Numbered from the stretch's first letter, positions 25,592 to 35,140 are shown. The stretch is 64,000 bases of DNA from Ferrigenium straubiae (GCA_019449655.1 JAHQXD010000001.1:62001-126000), one strand, 5' to 3'. A program made the numbers and translations. The notes: generated by a model not told the origin, from the letters alone.

Positions 25592-26581
25592 GTGACGATA
25601 ACCATTTCCGATCGCGCGCTGCTGGAACGGAACAAGTTGTTCCGCGATATCAGCCTGGAGAGCGTCGAGCACACCCTGAGAGAGTGCCAGCCCCTTTCCC
25701 TGAAAAGCGGCGCGACGCTGCTGGAAGTCGGCCAGAAAAACACTGCGCTCTACCTCGTGCTGGAGGGCGAACTGCGCGTCTACCTGCACGGCCGGGGCCT
25801 GCCGGTGCATGCCGTGCTGGGGCCGGGAGAATGCGTCGGCGAGTTGTCGTTGGTCGATGGAGGGAGTTCGGCGGCGCTGGTCATGGCGGCGCAGGATACG
25901 CGCCTGCTGGTGGTGCCGCATGAGTCGGTCTGGGCCATGGTGGACAAATCGCACACCATCGCGCGCAACTTGCTGGCCATCCTGGCTGGCCGCATCCGCA
26001 ACGACAACCTGCTGCAGGTGACGGCCACCGAGGGCAGCCTCGAATTCGAGGTGGCCACCCACATCGACACGCTGACGGGATTGCACAACCGGAACTGGAT
26101 GGACGATGCATTCTCACGCATGGAACAGCGTTGCGAGCGCAGCGGGGTTCCGCTCTTCCTGTTGCTGGCGGACATCGACAGTTTCGAGGCATTCAATAAC
26201 AAGCACGGCAATCTTGCGGGCGATGGCGTCCTGAAGGGTGTGGCGCGGATATTGGCGGCAAACCTCAGGCCGCAGGACTTGCTGGCCTACCTGGGCGGCG
26301 ACAGGTTTGCCGTGTTGCTGCCGGAAAAAGCGCCCGACGGCGCGATGAAAATGGCCGGGCGCCTGCACGAAGCTGTTACAACCCCTGTGCTGCGTTTCGG
26401 CAAGGGTGCCGCCGACGCTACCCAGCCGATTCATGCAGAGCATGTCGCGGTCTCGCTCGGCATTGCCGTGGTGCAGCCCGGTGAGGCGCTGGATGCGGCG
26501 CTGGCTGTCGCCGATGAAGCGCTCCGGCGGGCCAAGGCGGACGGCGGCAACCGGGTAATAATGGCGGCCTCGCGCAGTTGA
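25592..26581 (+). CDS. Cyclic-nucleotide-binding domain plus GGDEF-like domain protein
   Basis: 329 residues from GTG 25592, after AAAGGTGA; GTG 25583 is the alternative. Residues about 10-130 form a cNMP-binding/Crp-like sensor ('LYLVLEGELRVYL', 'GPGECVGELSLVDGG'). Residues about 165-320 form a GGDEF domain ('HIDTLTGLHNRNWM', 'LADIDSFEAFNNKHG'), but the signature reads G-G-D-R-F, so the catalytic Glu is Arg and diguanylate cyclase activity is doubtful. No DNA-binding domain is present. A role in c-di-GMP signalling relevant to LapD is possible but not shown. Confidence 0.83.
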   Translation: MTITISDRALLERNKLFRDISLESVEHTLRECQPLSLKSGATLLEVGQKNTALYLVLEGELRVYLHGRGLPVHAVLGPGECVGELSLVDGGSSAALVMAAQDTRLLVVPHESVWAMVDKSHTIARNLLAILAGRIRNDNLLQVTATEGSLEFEVATHIDTLTGLHNRNWMDDAFSRMEQRCERSGVPLFLLLADIDSFEAFNNKHGNLAGDGVLKGVARILAANLRPQDLLAYLGGDRFAVLLPEKAPDGAMKMAGRLHEAVTTPVLRFGKGAADATQPIHAEHVAVSLGIAVVQPGEALDAALAVADEALRRAKADGGNRVIMAASRS

Positions 26582-26640
26582 GGCATCCGGCTTTGCGGCC
26601 AGGGCAGGCGCATAATAACGATTAGTAATGGGAGCGGGTA

Positions 26641-29088
26641 GTGGCAATACTGATGCTGGTGGCAGTGCTGGTCGTAATCTTGATGCTGGCCTTTTTTCGC
26701 GCCTCCATCACCAGCTGGGTGCTGGCGATGATGGTGATCGTGCCGGTGGTGGCGATCCAGTCGCGCGTTTCGGATGCCGCGCTGCAGGCGGTGTACATCG
26801 CGCTGTTCCTGTTCATCGTCCTGTTTGGCATTTCCTCGCTGCGCCGCAACATTATCAGTGGCGCCATCCTTAAAATCTTCCGCAAGACCCTGCCGCAAAT
26901 TTCCGCGACCGAGCAGGAGGCGATCGATGCCGGCACGGTGTGGTGGGATGGCGACCTGTTCAGTGGGCACCCCGACTGGAACAAGTTACTGGCCTTCCCC
27001 AAATGCGGGCTGAGCGACGCGGAGCAGGCCTTCCTCGATAACGAAGCCGAACAACTGTGCGCGATGCTGGACGACTGGGACATCACGCACCGGCGCGCCG
27101 ACTTGCCGCCCGAAGTCTGGCAGTTCATCAAGGCCAAGGGCTTCTTCGGCATGATCATCCCGAAGCGCTACGGCGGCCTGGAGTTTTCCGCGCAGGCGCA
27201 TTCGGCGGTAGTGAGCAAGATCGCATCGCGCAGCGGTACGGCGGCGGTGACGGTGATGGTGCCGAATTCGCTCGGCCCTGCCGAATTGCTGTTGAACTAC
27301 GGCACCGAAGAGCAGAAGGAAAAATACCTGCACCGCCTCGCGTACGGTCTGGAAGTGCCGTGCTTTGCGTTGACCGGCCCCTTCGCTGGATCGGATGCCG
27401 GCGCGATTCCAGATTACGGCGAGGTTTGCTTCGGCGAATTCGGAGGAAAACAAGGCGTGCTGGGCATCCGCCTCAACTGGGAGAAGCGCTACATCACCCT
27501 CGCGCCGGTGGCGACGCTGCTCGGCTTGGCGTTCAAGCTGTACGACCCGGGTCGCATCCTGGGCGGAGACGCCGAGCGCGGCATCACCCTCGCGCTGATC
27601 CCGACCGATACGCCGGGCGTGCAGACCGGCCGCCGCCACTTCCCGCTGAACTCCGCCTTCCTGAACGGCCCTACGCAGGGCAAGGACGTGTTTATCCCGA
27701 TGAACTACGTCATCGGTGGCATGCCGCGCATCGGGCAGGGCTGGCGCATGCTCATGGAATGCCTCGCGGCGGGGCGCTCGATCTCGCTGCCCGCGAGCAG
27801 CACCGGCGGCATGAAGCTCGCGGCGCGCACCAGCGGCGCATACAGCCGGGTGCGCAAGCAATTTCACATGCCGATCGGCAAATTCGAAGGCATCGAGGAG
27901 CCGCTGGCGCGCATCGGCGCATCTACCTACCTGATCGACTCGGCGCGCCGCTTCACCGCCCTGGCGGTGGACCTGGGCGAGAAGCCGTCGGTGATCTCTG
28001 CCATCGTCAAATACCACGCCACCGAGGCCGGGCGCGCCGCCATCAACGACGCGATGGACGTGCACGGCGGCAAGGGCATCTGTCTCGGTCCGGACAACTA
28101 CCTGGGGCGCAGCTACGAGCTGGCGCCGGTCACCATCACCGTGGAAGGCGCGAACATCCTGACGCGCAGCATGATTATCTTCGGCCAGGGCGCGATCCGT
28201 TCTCATCCCTACGTGCTGAAGGAGGTTGCCGCGGCGCGCGAACCGAACCGCAAGCTTGCCCTGCACCAGTTCGACGAAGCCCTGTTCGGCCACATTAGCT
28301 TCACCCTGAGCAACGCGGCGCGCAGCTTCGTGTTCGGCCTGACCAACGGGCGCGGCATTCCCGCCCCCGTCTCGGCGCTGGAGGATACCGACCGCTACTA
28401 CCAGCAGCTGACGCGCTTCTCCGCAGCCTTCGCCCTGAGCGCGGACATGGCGATGGCGGTGCTGGGCGGTTCGCTGAAGCGGCGCGAAAAAATTTCCGCG
28501 CGCCTCGGCGACGTGCTGAGCATGCTCTACCTGTGCTCGGCGGCACTAAAGCGCTTCGAGGACGACGGCCACCCAGCCGAAGACCTGCCGTTGCTGCACT
28601 GGGCGATGCGGGACGCGCTGTACAAGGCCCAGCAGGCGCTCGACGGCGTGATCCGCAATTTTCCGAATGCCGCGGCACGCTGGCTGCTGAGCGCGCTGAT
28701 CTTTCCGGCGGGCAGGCAGTTGTCGCCGCCTTCCGACCATCTCGGCCACGAGGTTGCCACGCTGCTGATGCAGCCCGGCGCGACACGCGACCGCCTCACT
28801 GCGGGGATGTATTTACCGAGTGACAATCAGGACGCGGTGGGCGCGCTGGAAGCGGCGCTCGCGAGCACGCTCGCCTGCGAGCCGCTGCAGGCCGAACTGG
28901 ACAAGGTATTCAAGGCCGGCAAACTGAAGGAACTGCAGGAGCTGCCGCGCATCGCCGAGGCGCGCGCGCAGGGCATCATCACGCCGGAACAGGCGCTGCA
29001 ACTCGAACGCGACTACGCGCTGCGCCGCAAGGTCATCATGGTGGACGATTTCGCGCCGGAGGAGTTGCCGGCGGGAAGCAAATCCTGA
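26641..29088 (+). CDS. fadE: Acyl-CoA dehydrogenase FadE
   Basis: 815 residues, the length of gamma/betaproteobacterial FadE rather than the about 400 of typical acyl-CoA dehydrogenases. GTG start after GGGAGCGGG. Two N-terminal membrane helices (about 1-65) are followed by the dehydrogenase core ('GFFGMIIPKRYGG', 'FALTGPFAGSDAG', 'MDVHGGKGICLGP', 'ITVEGANILTRSMI') and the FadE-specific C-terminal domain ('KRREKISARLGDVLSMLYLC'). It performs the first FAD-dependent step of beta-oxidation. First gene of the fad cluster. Confidence 0.93.
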   Translation: MAILMLVAVLVVILMLAFFRASITSWVLAMMVIVPVVAIQSRVSDAALQAVYIALFLFIVLFGISSLRRNIISGAILKIFRKTLPQISATEQEAIDAGTVWWDGDLFSGHPDWNKLLAFPKCGLSDAEQAFLDNEAEQLCAMLDDWDITHRRADLPPEVWQFIKAKGFFGMIIPKRYGGLEFSAQAHSAVVSKIASRSGTAAVTVMVPNSLGPAELLLNYGTEEQKEKYLHRLAYGLEVPCFALTGPFAGSDAGAIPDYGEVCFGEFGGKQGVLGIRLNWEKRYITLAPVATLLGLAFKLYDPGRILGGDAERGITLALIPTDTPGVQTGRRHFPLNSAFLNGPTQGKDVFIPMNYVIGGMPRIGQGWRMLMECLAAGRSISLPASSTGGMKLAARTSGAYSRVRKQFHMPIGKFEGIEEPLARIGASTYLIDSARRFTALAVDLGEKPSVISAIVKYHATEAGRAAINDAMDVHGGKGICLGPDNYLGRSYELAPVTITVEGANILTRSMIIFGQGAIRSHPYVLKEVAAAREPNRKLALHQFDEALFGHISFTLSNAARSFVFGLTNGRGIPAPVSALEDTDRYYQQLTRFSAAFALSADMAMAVLGGSLKRREKISARLGDVLSMLYLCSAALKRFEDDGHPAEDLPLLHWAMRDALYKAQQALDGVIRNFPNAAARWLLSALIFPAGRQLSPPSDHLGHEVATLLMQPGATRDRLTAGMYLPSDNQDAVGALEAALASTLACEPLQAELDKVFKAGKLKELQELPRIAEARAQGIITPEQALQLERDYALRRKVIMVDDFAPEELPAGSKS

Positions 29089-29098
29089 AACAGCAGCT

Positions 29099-29179
29099 AC
29101 CACGAAGAACGCGAAGATAAGACAGGGGCATCGGAATGCGATTCGCAGAAAGCTTCGTGCCCTTCGTGTTCTTCGTGGT
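29099..29179. repeat. Palindromic element family A, copy 1
   Basis: ACCACGAAG at the left and CTTCGTGGT at the right, with internal CGAAG/CTTCG echoes, followed by GAAGTGTTTTTTT. It lies between fadE and fadD; the T-run could also end transcription. Confidence 0.85.
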
Positions 29180-29207
29180 GAAGTGTTTTTTTAGCGTGAG
29201 AGGATAA

Positions 29208-31112
29208 ATGGGCAACATTGAGGCGCCACAAACCGATGTCATCACGCCGGAACAAGCGGGCACGCTGCACGGGCTGTTCCTGGAGCGCGTGCGCCGCTCG
29301 CCGGAGCGGGTCGCCTATCGTCACTTCGAGTGCAACGAGTGGCGTGATTTGACCTGGCGCGAGATGCTCGCCGAAATCGCGCGCTGGCAGGCGGCGCTGG
29401 CCGGCCTCGGCTTGCAGCGCGGCGACCGCGTCGCGATCATGCTGCGCAACTGTCCTTACTGGATGATGTTCGACCAGGCTGCGATGTCGCTGGGGCTGGT
29501 GGTCGTGCCGCTCTATACCGTGGACCGGCCGGACAACATCGCCTACATCGTCAACGATGCCGACGTGAAGGTGCTGCTGTTCGAGAACGAAGAGCAGTGG
29601 CAGGCGCTGCGCACGGTGCGCGAGCGGCTTGGCGGCGTGAAGTGCTTCGTGAGCATCGACGCGATGCGCAACGGTGCCGCGCCGCGCCTGAAGTCTGCAC
29701 AGGAATTCTTGCCACCGGCGGCACCGAGCCCTCTCCCCAACCCTGATGAAACAACTAGCCATTCGACTAAGCCCGCAAGCGGGCAAGTCGCTGGTTATCT
29801 CCCGCAGGCGGGCGAGGGGGCAAACGATCCGCTGCGCGGGACTTGTTCAGACGATTTGGCCAGTATCATCTACACCTCCGGCACCACCGGCAAGCCCAAG
29901 GGCGTGATGCTGAGCCATGCCAACATGCTGAGCAACGCGCACGCCTGCCTGGACACTTTCGCGGTGCACCGCGACGACCTGTTCCTCTCCTTCCTGCCGC
30001 TGTCGCACACCTTCGAGCGCACGCTGGGCTATTACCTGCCGGTGATGACCGGCGCCACGGTCGCGTTCGCGCGCTCCATCCCGCAACTGGCCGAAGACCT
30101 GCAGATCATCCGTCCCACCATCCTGATTTCCGTGCCGCGCATCTACGAGCGCATGTATGCCGCGATCCGCGCCAGCCTCGATGAGGGTTCGTCGCTCAGG
30201 CGCAAGCTGTTCCACCTGGCGGTGGAAACCGGCTGGGCTCGCTTCGAGCGCGAGCAGGGGCGCGGGCCGTGGAAGCCGTCCTTCCTGCTCTGGCCGCTGC
30301 TGCAAAAACTGGTCGCACAAAAAGTGCTGGATCGCCTCGGCGGCAGGTTGCGCGTGGCGGTCAGCGGTGGTGCGGCACTCGCCCCCGAAATCTCGCGGGT
30401 GTTCGTCGGCCTTGGGCTGCCGGTGGTGCAGGGCTACGGACTGACCGAGACCAGCCCAGTGATCAGCGGCAACCGTCCGGAGAACAACTACCCCGACAGC
30501 GTCGGCCAGCCGATCCGCGACGTGCAGGTGAGGCTCGGCGAGCAGGGCGCGCTGCTGGTGAAGGGGCCGAACGTGATGCTCGGCTACTGGAACAATCCCG
30601 AGGCGACGCGCGCCATGATAGACGCGGACGGCTGGCTGAACACCGGCGACGTCGCGCATATCTCCGCCATCGGCCACATCTACATCACCGGACGCATCAA
30701 GGACATCATCGTCATGTCGAACGGCGAGAAGATCCCGCCGAGCGACATGGAGATCGCGCTGCTGCACGACCCGCTGTTCGACCAGGTGATGGTGTTCGGC
30801 GAGGCGCATCCCTACCTCGTCGTGCTGGCGGTGCTCAATGAAGAGGCTTGGCAGCATTTCACGAAGGAGGTCGGTATCCGTGGCGACATGCCGGAGTCAT
30901 TGACCGACAGCAACGTAGAGGCCAGGATACTGAGACGCGTCGCGCGCAACTTGCGCGGCTTTCCGGGTTATGCCAAGGTGAACCGCGTGCTGCTGTTGCG
31001 CGAACCGTGGAGCATCGATAACGGCCTGCTGACGCCGACCCTGAAGATCAAGCGTGCCGAGATCGCGCAGCAATTCGCCGGGCAAATCAAACAACTCTAT
31101 GAGAGGCGTTGA
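29208..31112 (+). CDS. fadD: Long-chain acyl-CoA synthetase (AMP-forming), FadD-like
   Basis: 634 residues. ANL-family motifs: P-loop 'IIYTSGTTGKPKGVMLSH' near residue 220, 'QGYGLTETSPVISGNRP' (A5), 'GWLNTGDVAHIS' (A7) and 'TGRIKDIIVMSNGEKI' (A8/hinge). It activates fatty acids to acyl-CoA. Residues about 174-204, just before the P-loop, are a Pro/Ser/Gly-rich insert encoded by a palindromic element (29729-29822) that keeps the frame. The long, bulky AMP-binding type resembles FAA1/AAE15-type enzymes more than E. coli FadD. Confidence 0.9.
   Translation: MGNIEAPQTDVITPEQAGTLHGLFLERVRRSPERVAYRHFECNEWRDLTWREMLAEIARWQAALAGLGLQRGDRVAIMLRNCPYWMMFDQAAMSLGLVVVPLYTVDRPDNIAYIVNDADVKVLLFENEEQWQALRTVRERLGGVKCFVSIDAMRNGAAPRLKSAQEFLPPAAPSPLPNPDETTSHSTKPASGQVAGYLPQAGEGANDPLRGTCSDDLASIIYTSGTTGKPKGVMLSHANMLSNAHACLDTFAVHRDDLFLSFLPLSHTFERTLGYYLPVMTGATVAFARSIPQLAEDLQIIRPTILISVPRIYERMYAAIRASLDEGSSLRRKLFHLAVETGWARFEREQGRGPWKPSFLLWPLLQKLVAQKVLDRLGGRLRVAVSGGAALAPEISRVFVGLGLPVVQGYGLTETSPVISGNRPENNYPDSVGQPIRDVQVRLGEQGALLVKGPNVMLGYWNNPEATRAMIDADGWLNTGDVAHISAIGHIYITGRIKDIIVMSNGEKIPPSDMEIALLHDPLFDQVMVFGEAHPYLVVLAVLNEEAWQHFTKEVGIRGDMPESLTDSNVEARILRRVARNLRGFPGYAKVNRVLLLREPWSIDNGLLTPTLKIKRAEIAQQFAGQIKQLYERR
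29729..29822. repeat. Palindromic element (family E) inserted in frame inside fadD
   Basis: CCCTCTCCCCAACCC at the left and GCGGGCGAGGGGGC at the right, with internal GCCCGC-AA-GCGGGC and CCCGC-AG-GCGGG hairpins. This matches the widespread CTCTCCCC...GGGGAGAG intergenic repeat type. It adds about 31 codons without a stop codon. Confidence 0.75.
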
Positions 31113-31113
31113 T

Positions 31114-31512
31114 ATGGAAAATCAGCCGCAAACCACGACGTTGCCCCAGCGCGAGCCCACCCTGCGCATGGTCGCGATGCCTTCCGACTGCAACTACACC
31201 GGCGACGTGTTCGGCGGCTGGATCATGGGGCAGGTTGACATCGCGGGCAGCATCCCCGCACTGCACCGCGCGCGGGGCAGGGTGGTGACCGTCGCGGTGA
31301 ATTCCTTCATCTTCAAGCAGCCGCTGTTCATGGGCGACGTGGTGAGCTTCTACGCGAGCATTACCAAGGTCGGGCGCACCTCGCTCACCGTGAGCGTCGA
31401 GGTGTACGCGCAGCGCGACCCCGAGCAGCCGACCTGCGTGAAGGTGACCGAGGCGACGCTGACCTATGTCGCGGTGGACGAGAACCGCCGGCCGCGCGTC
31501 GTGCCGGCGTAG
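31114..31512 (+). CDS. Hotdog-fold acyl-CoA thioesterase (YciA type)
   Basis: 132 residues from ATG 31114, one base after the fadD stop and with GAGAGG upstream. Hallmarks: 'RMVAMPSDCNYTGDVFGGWIMGQVD' (read in parts: 'PSDCNYTGDVFGGW'), 'ALHRARGRVVTVAV', 'PLFMGDVVSFYA' and 'VGRTSLTVSVEVYA'. It hydrolyses acyl-CoA to free acid and CoA, probably balancing CoA pools beside FadD. Its TAG stop codon lies inside palindromic element B1. Confidence 0.88.
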   Translation: MENQPQTTTLPQREPTLRMVAMPSDCNYTGDVFGGWIMGQVDIAGSIPALHRARGRVVTVAVNSFIFKQPLFMGDVVSFYASITKVGRTSLTVSVEVYAQRDPEQPTCVKVTEATLTYVAVDENRRPRVVPA

Positions 31513-31580
31513 GGTGGGCACGTTTTTGTGCCCACGCGTGAATCAGCACTGCGTGGGCAGATGAACCCTGCCCACCCTAC
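31509..31580. repeat. Palindromic element family B, copy 1
   Basis: GTAGGGTGGGCA ... TGCCCACCCTAC with an inner GGGCAC-GTTTTT-GTGCCC hairpin. It starts at the last codon of the thioesterase and supplies its TAG stop. Confidence 0.85.
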
Positions 31581-31632
31581 GAAATTGATCGTTCCCCGCG
31601 CGGAACATGAGAACAACAAACAAGAGGCCGTT

Positions 31633-34218
31633 ATGAGCGAGAATTTTCGGGTACGCAAGGTTGCGGTGCTGGGAGCCGGCGTGATGGGTGCGCAGATTGC
31701 CGCACACTTGGTCAACGCCAACGTCGAGACGCTGCTGTTCGATCTCCCCGCGAAGGAAGGCGACCCGGGCGGCATCGTCAACAAGGCGCTCGATAATCTC
31801 CGCAAGCTTGATCCCGCGCCCGCGGCGAGTCCGGCGAAGATTTCCTTCATCCAGCCCACGAACTATGAACAGCATCTCGACAAGCTGCGCGAGTGCGACC
31901 TCGTGATCGAGGCCATCGCCGAGCGTATGGACTGGAAATCCGATCTCTACAAAAAAGTTGTGCCGCATCTCGGCGAACGCGCGATCTTCGCGAGCAACAC
32001 CTCCGGCCTGTCGATCAACCGGCTCGCCGAGGCCTTCCCTGAGCACCTGCGCCACCGCTTCTGCGGCGTCCACTTTTTCAACCCGCCGCGCTACATGCAT
32101 CTCGTCGAGTTGATCCCCTGCGCGCAGACCGAGGCGCCGCTGCTCGACCGGCTCGAGACCTTCCTCGTCTCCACGCTCGGCAAGGGCGTGGTGCGCGCCA
32201 AGGACACGCCCAACTTCATCGCCAACCGCATCGGCGTGTTCTCGATGCTCGCGACCCGGCACCATGCGGCGGCGTTCAACCTCGGCTTCGACACCGTAGA
32301 CGCGCTCACCGGCCGCTACCTCGGCCGCCCCAAGAGCGCGACCTTCCGCACGCTGGACGTGGTCGGCCTGGACGTGTTCGCGCATGTGGTCAACACCATG
32401 CGCGAGAACCTGACCGACGATCCGTGGCACAGGCACTTCGAGCTCCCCGGCTGGCTGGGGCAACTGGTCGACCAGGGCGCGCTCGGGCAGAAGACCAAGC
32501 GCGGCATCTACCAGAAGATCGGCAGGGACATCCACGTGCTCGACCTGCACGACGGGGCCTACCGCCTCTCCGAGAGCAAGATCGACGACGCCGTGAAAGA
32601 CATCCTGCGCGAGCGCGACTGGGCGAAGAAACTCGCCGGGCTGCACGGCAGCTCGCACCCGCAGGCGCAGTTCCTCTGGGCGACGTTCCGCGACGTGTTC
32701 CACTACTGCGCGCTGCAACTCGAAAGCATCGCCAGCAACGCGCGCGACCTCGACCTCGCCGTGCGCTGGGGCTTCGGCTGGGACAGCGGCCCGTTCGAAA
32801 TCTGGCAGGCGGCGGGCTGGCAGCAGGTCGCAGGCTGGATCGCCGCCGACATCGCCGCAGGCAAGGCGATGTCCGAAGTTCCGCTGCCCGGCTGGGCGAG
32901 CGAGCCGAACCGCAGCGGCGTACACACTGCGCAGGGTTCATTTTCTCCAAATGTAGGGTGGATAAGCCACAGCGCATCCACCGGAGCCTCACCCTCTGCG
33001 GATAAAGGTGGATGCGCTCCGCTTATCCACCCTACGTCATCAGGAACTTACCAACCCCGCTCCCAACTCCCCGTATATAAGCGCCAACTCTTCCCCGACC
33101 GCCTGCTCGGCGAGATCGCGCACTACGGCGAGACCGTGTTCGAGAACGGCGACATCCGCATGTGGCACATGGGCGACGGCATCGCCATCCTCAGCTTCAG
33201 GACCAAGATGCACACCGTCAGCAACGAGGTGCTCGACGGCATCCTGCGCGCGGTGGACGAGGCCGAGGAACATTTCAGCGCGCTGATCCTCTGGCAGGCC
33301 GAGCCGCCATTCTCGGCGGGCGCGAACCTGTTGCAGGCGATGCAGGGCATGCAGGAAGGCGCAGAAGAGGGCGGCCTGCTCGACAAACTCAAGGGCGCGG
33401 CGACGCGCGTCAAATACACCGTCGCGGGCGGCGGCGGGCTGGGCGATGTGCTCAACGCCGCCACGGGGCACGTGCCGCGCGTCGCGGACGTGGTCGCGAA
33501 ATTCCAGCAGGTCTCGCAGCGCCTGAGGTACGCGCAGGTGCCGACCATCGCCGCGGTGGACGGCCTCGCGCTCGGCGGCGGCTGCGAATTTTCCATGCAC
33601 TGCTCAAAAATCGTCACGACGCTGGAGAGCTACATCGGCCTCGTCGAGGTCGGCGTCGGCCTGCTGCCTGCGGGCGGCGGCTGCAAGGAGATGGCGCTGC
33701 GCGCCGCGCAGGAGGCTCAGCGCCTCGCCATCGAAGGCCGCGCCGGCATCTTTCCGCACCTCAAGCGCTACTTCCAGAACATCGCTACGGGCGAAGTCGC
33801 CAAGAGCGCCGAGCTCGCGCGAGAGATGGGTTACCTGCGGCAGTCCGACCGCATCGTGATGAACCGCTTCGAGTTGCTGCATGTCGCGAAGGAAGAAGCC
33901 AGGGCGCTGAACGCCACCGCGTATCGCCCGCCGCTGCAAGTCCGCCAGATACCGGTTGCCGGCCGCACCGGTATCGCCACCCTCAAGGCCGCGATGGTCA
34001 ACCTGCTCGAAGGCGGCTTTATCTCCGAGCACGACTACGACATCGGTTGCCGCATCGCCGAGACCATGTGCGGCGGCGATGTGGATGCGGGCAGCCTCGT
34101 GGACGAGCAGTGGCTGCTCGACCTGGAGCGCAAGCACTTTATGGAACTCATTGCCACCGACAAGACGCAGGCAAGGATCGAGCACATGCTGAAGAACGGG
34201 AAACCACTAAGGAATTAG
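31633..34218 (+). CDS. fadB: 3-hydroxyacyl-CoA dehydrogenase / enoyl-CoA hydratase fusion (fatty acid beta-oxidation)
   Basis: 861 residues from ATG 31633 (CAAGAGG upstream); an upstream open frame runs through element B1 and is rejected. Dehydrogenase first: NAD loop 'VLGAGVMGAQIAAHL', 'ASNTSGLSI', 'FCGVHFFNPPRYMHLVELI', 'DTPNFIANRIG'. A C-terminal enoyl-CoA hydratase region follows from about 520 with 'EPPFSAGANLL' and 'DGLALGGGCEFSMHC'. This order (dehydrogenase before hydratase) resembles FadN/FadJ-like stand-alone fusions rather than E. coli FadB. About residues 441-468, in the linker between the two enzymes, are encoded by a palindromic insert (B2). Confidence 0.9.
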   Translation: MSENFRVRKVAVLGAGVMGAQIAAHLVNANVETLLFDLPAKEGDPGGIVNKALDNLRKLDPAPAASPAKISFIQPTNYEQHLDKLRECDLVIEAIAERMDWKSDLYKKVVPHLGERAIFASNTSGLSINRLAEAFPEHLRHRFCGVHFFNPPRYMHLVELIPCAQTEAPLLDRLETFLVSTLGKGVVRAKDTPNFIANRIGVFSMLATRHHAAAFNLGFDTVDALTGRYLGRPKSATFRTLDVVGLDVFAHVVNTMRENLTDDPWHRHFELPGWLGQLVDQGALGQKTKRGIYQKIGRDIHVLDLHDGAYRLSESKIDDAVKDILRERDWAKKLAGLHGSSHPQAQFLWATFRDVFHYCALQLESIASNARDLDLAVRWGFGWDSGPFEIWQAAGWQQVAGWIAADIAAGKAMSEVPLPGWASEPNRSGVHTAQGSFSPNVGWISHSASTGASPSADKGGCAPLIHPTSSGTYQPRSQLPVYKRQLFPDRLLGEIAHYGETVFENGDIRMWHMGDGIAILSFRTKMHTVSNEVLDGILRAVDEAEEHFSALILWQAEPPFSAGANLLQAMQGMQEGAEEGGLLDKLKGAATRVKYTVAGGGGLGDVLNAATGHVPRVADVVAKFQQVSQRLRYAQVPTIAAVDGLALGGGCEFSMHCSKIVTTLESYIGLVEVGVGLLPAGGGCKEMALRAAQEAQRLAIEGRAGIFPHLKRYFQNIATGEVAKSAELAREMGYLRQSDRIVMNRFELLHVAKEEARALNATAYRPPLQVRQIPVAGRTGIATLKAAMVNLLEGGFISEHDYDIGCRIAETMCGGDVDAGSLVDEQWLLDLERKHFMELIATDKTQARIEHMLKNGKPLRN
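32953..33035. repeat. Palindromic element family B, copy 2, in frame inside the fadB-type gene
   Basis: GTAGGGTGGATAAGC at the left is exactly mirrored by GCTTATCCACCCTAC at the right; inside, GCGCATCCACC faces GGTGGATGCGC. It encodes about 28 residues without a stop. Confidence 0.92.
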
Positions 34219-34251
34219 GGCGTTATTTGTATTCATGAAACTGGAGTCACC

Positions 34252-35067
34252 ATGGTATCCCCTCGCTTAGCCGCAAAAACTGAGTCAGAAGAGTCAACCC
34301 TTCGTTTAGCTGTTTTAATTGATGCTGACAATGCTCAAGCTACTGTTATTGATGGCCTTTTGGCGGAAATTGCAAGATTCGGGGAGGCAACCGTAAAGCG
34401 CATATACGGTGATTTCACTGCTTCAAGTAGTTCATCGTGGAAAAAGGTGTTGCAGCGTTATGCTATTAAGCCAGTTCAACAGTTTGCATATACGACCGGA
34501 AAAAATGCTACTGACAGTACGCTGATTATTGATGCGATGGATTTGTTGTACACACGAAAATTTGACGGCTTCTGCCTGATTACTAGCGACAGCGATTTCA
34601 CCGGCCTTGCAATGCGATTACGTGAGGAAGGTCTCACTGTTTTTGGTTTTGGTGAAAAGAAAACACCAGAAGCGTTCCGTAATGCTTGCCACAAGTTTGT
34701 GTTTACTGAGGTTCTTCGCACAAGTGCTGCAGTTGAGCCACCCGCCCAACCATCGAAAGCTGGGAGCGAACAAAAGCCAGTTAAACCTCAAACATCTACG
34801 GAGGTCGTAGAACCAAAGCAGGAGTTCCCCAGAACATTTGTTCTTACAGCCCTTGAGCAATCAACTGACGACTCTGGTTGGGCAAATCTTGGAACATTCG
34901 GGAGTTACCTTACAAAGCTACAACCTGATTTTGACCCTAGGTTGTATGGCTATAAGAAACTTTCTGATCTCGTCAAAGCCAAGTCAGAAATATTTGTGAC
35001 TGAAGAACGGCAAGCCCCAGGGTCAAATCAGAAGGTTTTATACTTGCGTGCAAAGTGGGCAGATTAG
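34252..35067 (+). CDS. NYN-domain (PIN-like) ribonuclease with C-terminal OST-HTH/LOTUS domain
   Basis: 271 residues; GGAG 5 nt upstream. The NYN core (about 15-160) has its acidic residues in 'LAVLIDADNAQA', 'DSTLIIDAMDLLY' and 'GFCLITSDSDFTGLAMRLREEG', the LabA/limkain pattern. A Pro/Lys-rich linker leads to an OST-HTH/LOTUS domain (about 190-270, 'WANLGTFGSYLTKLQPDFD', 'YGYKKLSDLVKA'). It probably cleaves or binds structured RNA. The gene is visibly AT-richer than its neighbours (about 43% GC in one 60-nt sample) and splits the fad cluster, suggesting recent acquisition. Confidence 0.88.
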   Translation: MVSPRLAAKTESEESTLRLAVLIDADNAQATVIDGLLAEIARFGEATVKRIYGDFTASSSSSWKKVLQRYAIKPVQQFAYTTGKNATDSTLIIDAMDLLYTRKFDGFCLITSDSDFTGLAMRLREEGLTVFGFGEKKTPEAFRNACHKFVFTEVLRTSAAVEPPAQPSKAGSEQKPVKPQTSTEVVEPKQEFPRTFVLTALEQSTDDSGWANLGTFGSYLTKLQPDFDPRLYGYKKLSDLVKAKSEIFVTEERQAPGSNQKVLYLRAKWAD

Positions 35068-35140
35068 AAGCAAAAAATGGCCGGCATCAGGATTAAAAGG
35101 GGCCAGCTTCGCTTTTCGCTAACTCCATAATGCGAGACCA

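Noticed and set aside
31528-31632. 35-codon upstream extension of the fadB-type gene
   Set aside because: It translates palindromic element B1 and its flank; ATG 31633 has a ribosome site and matches the family N-terminus.
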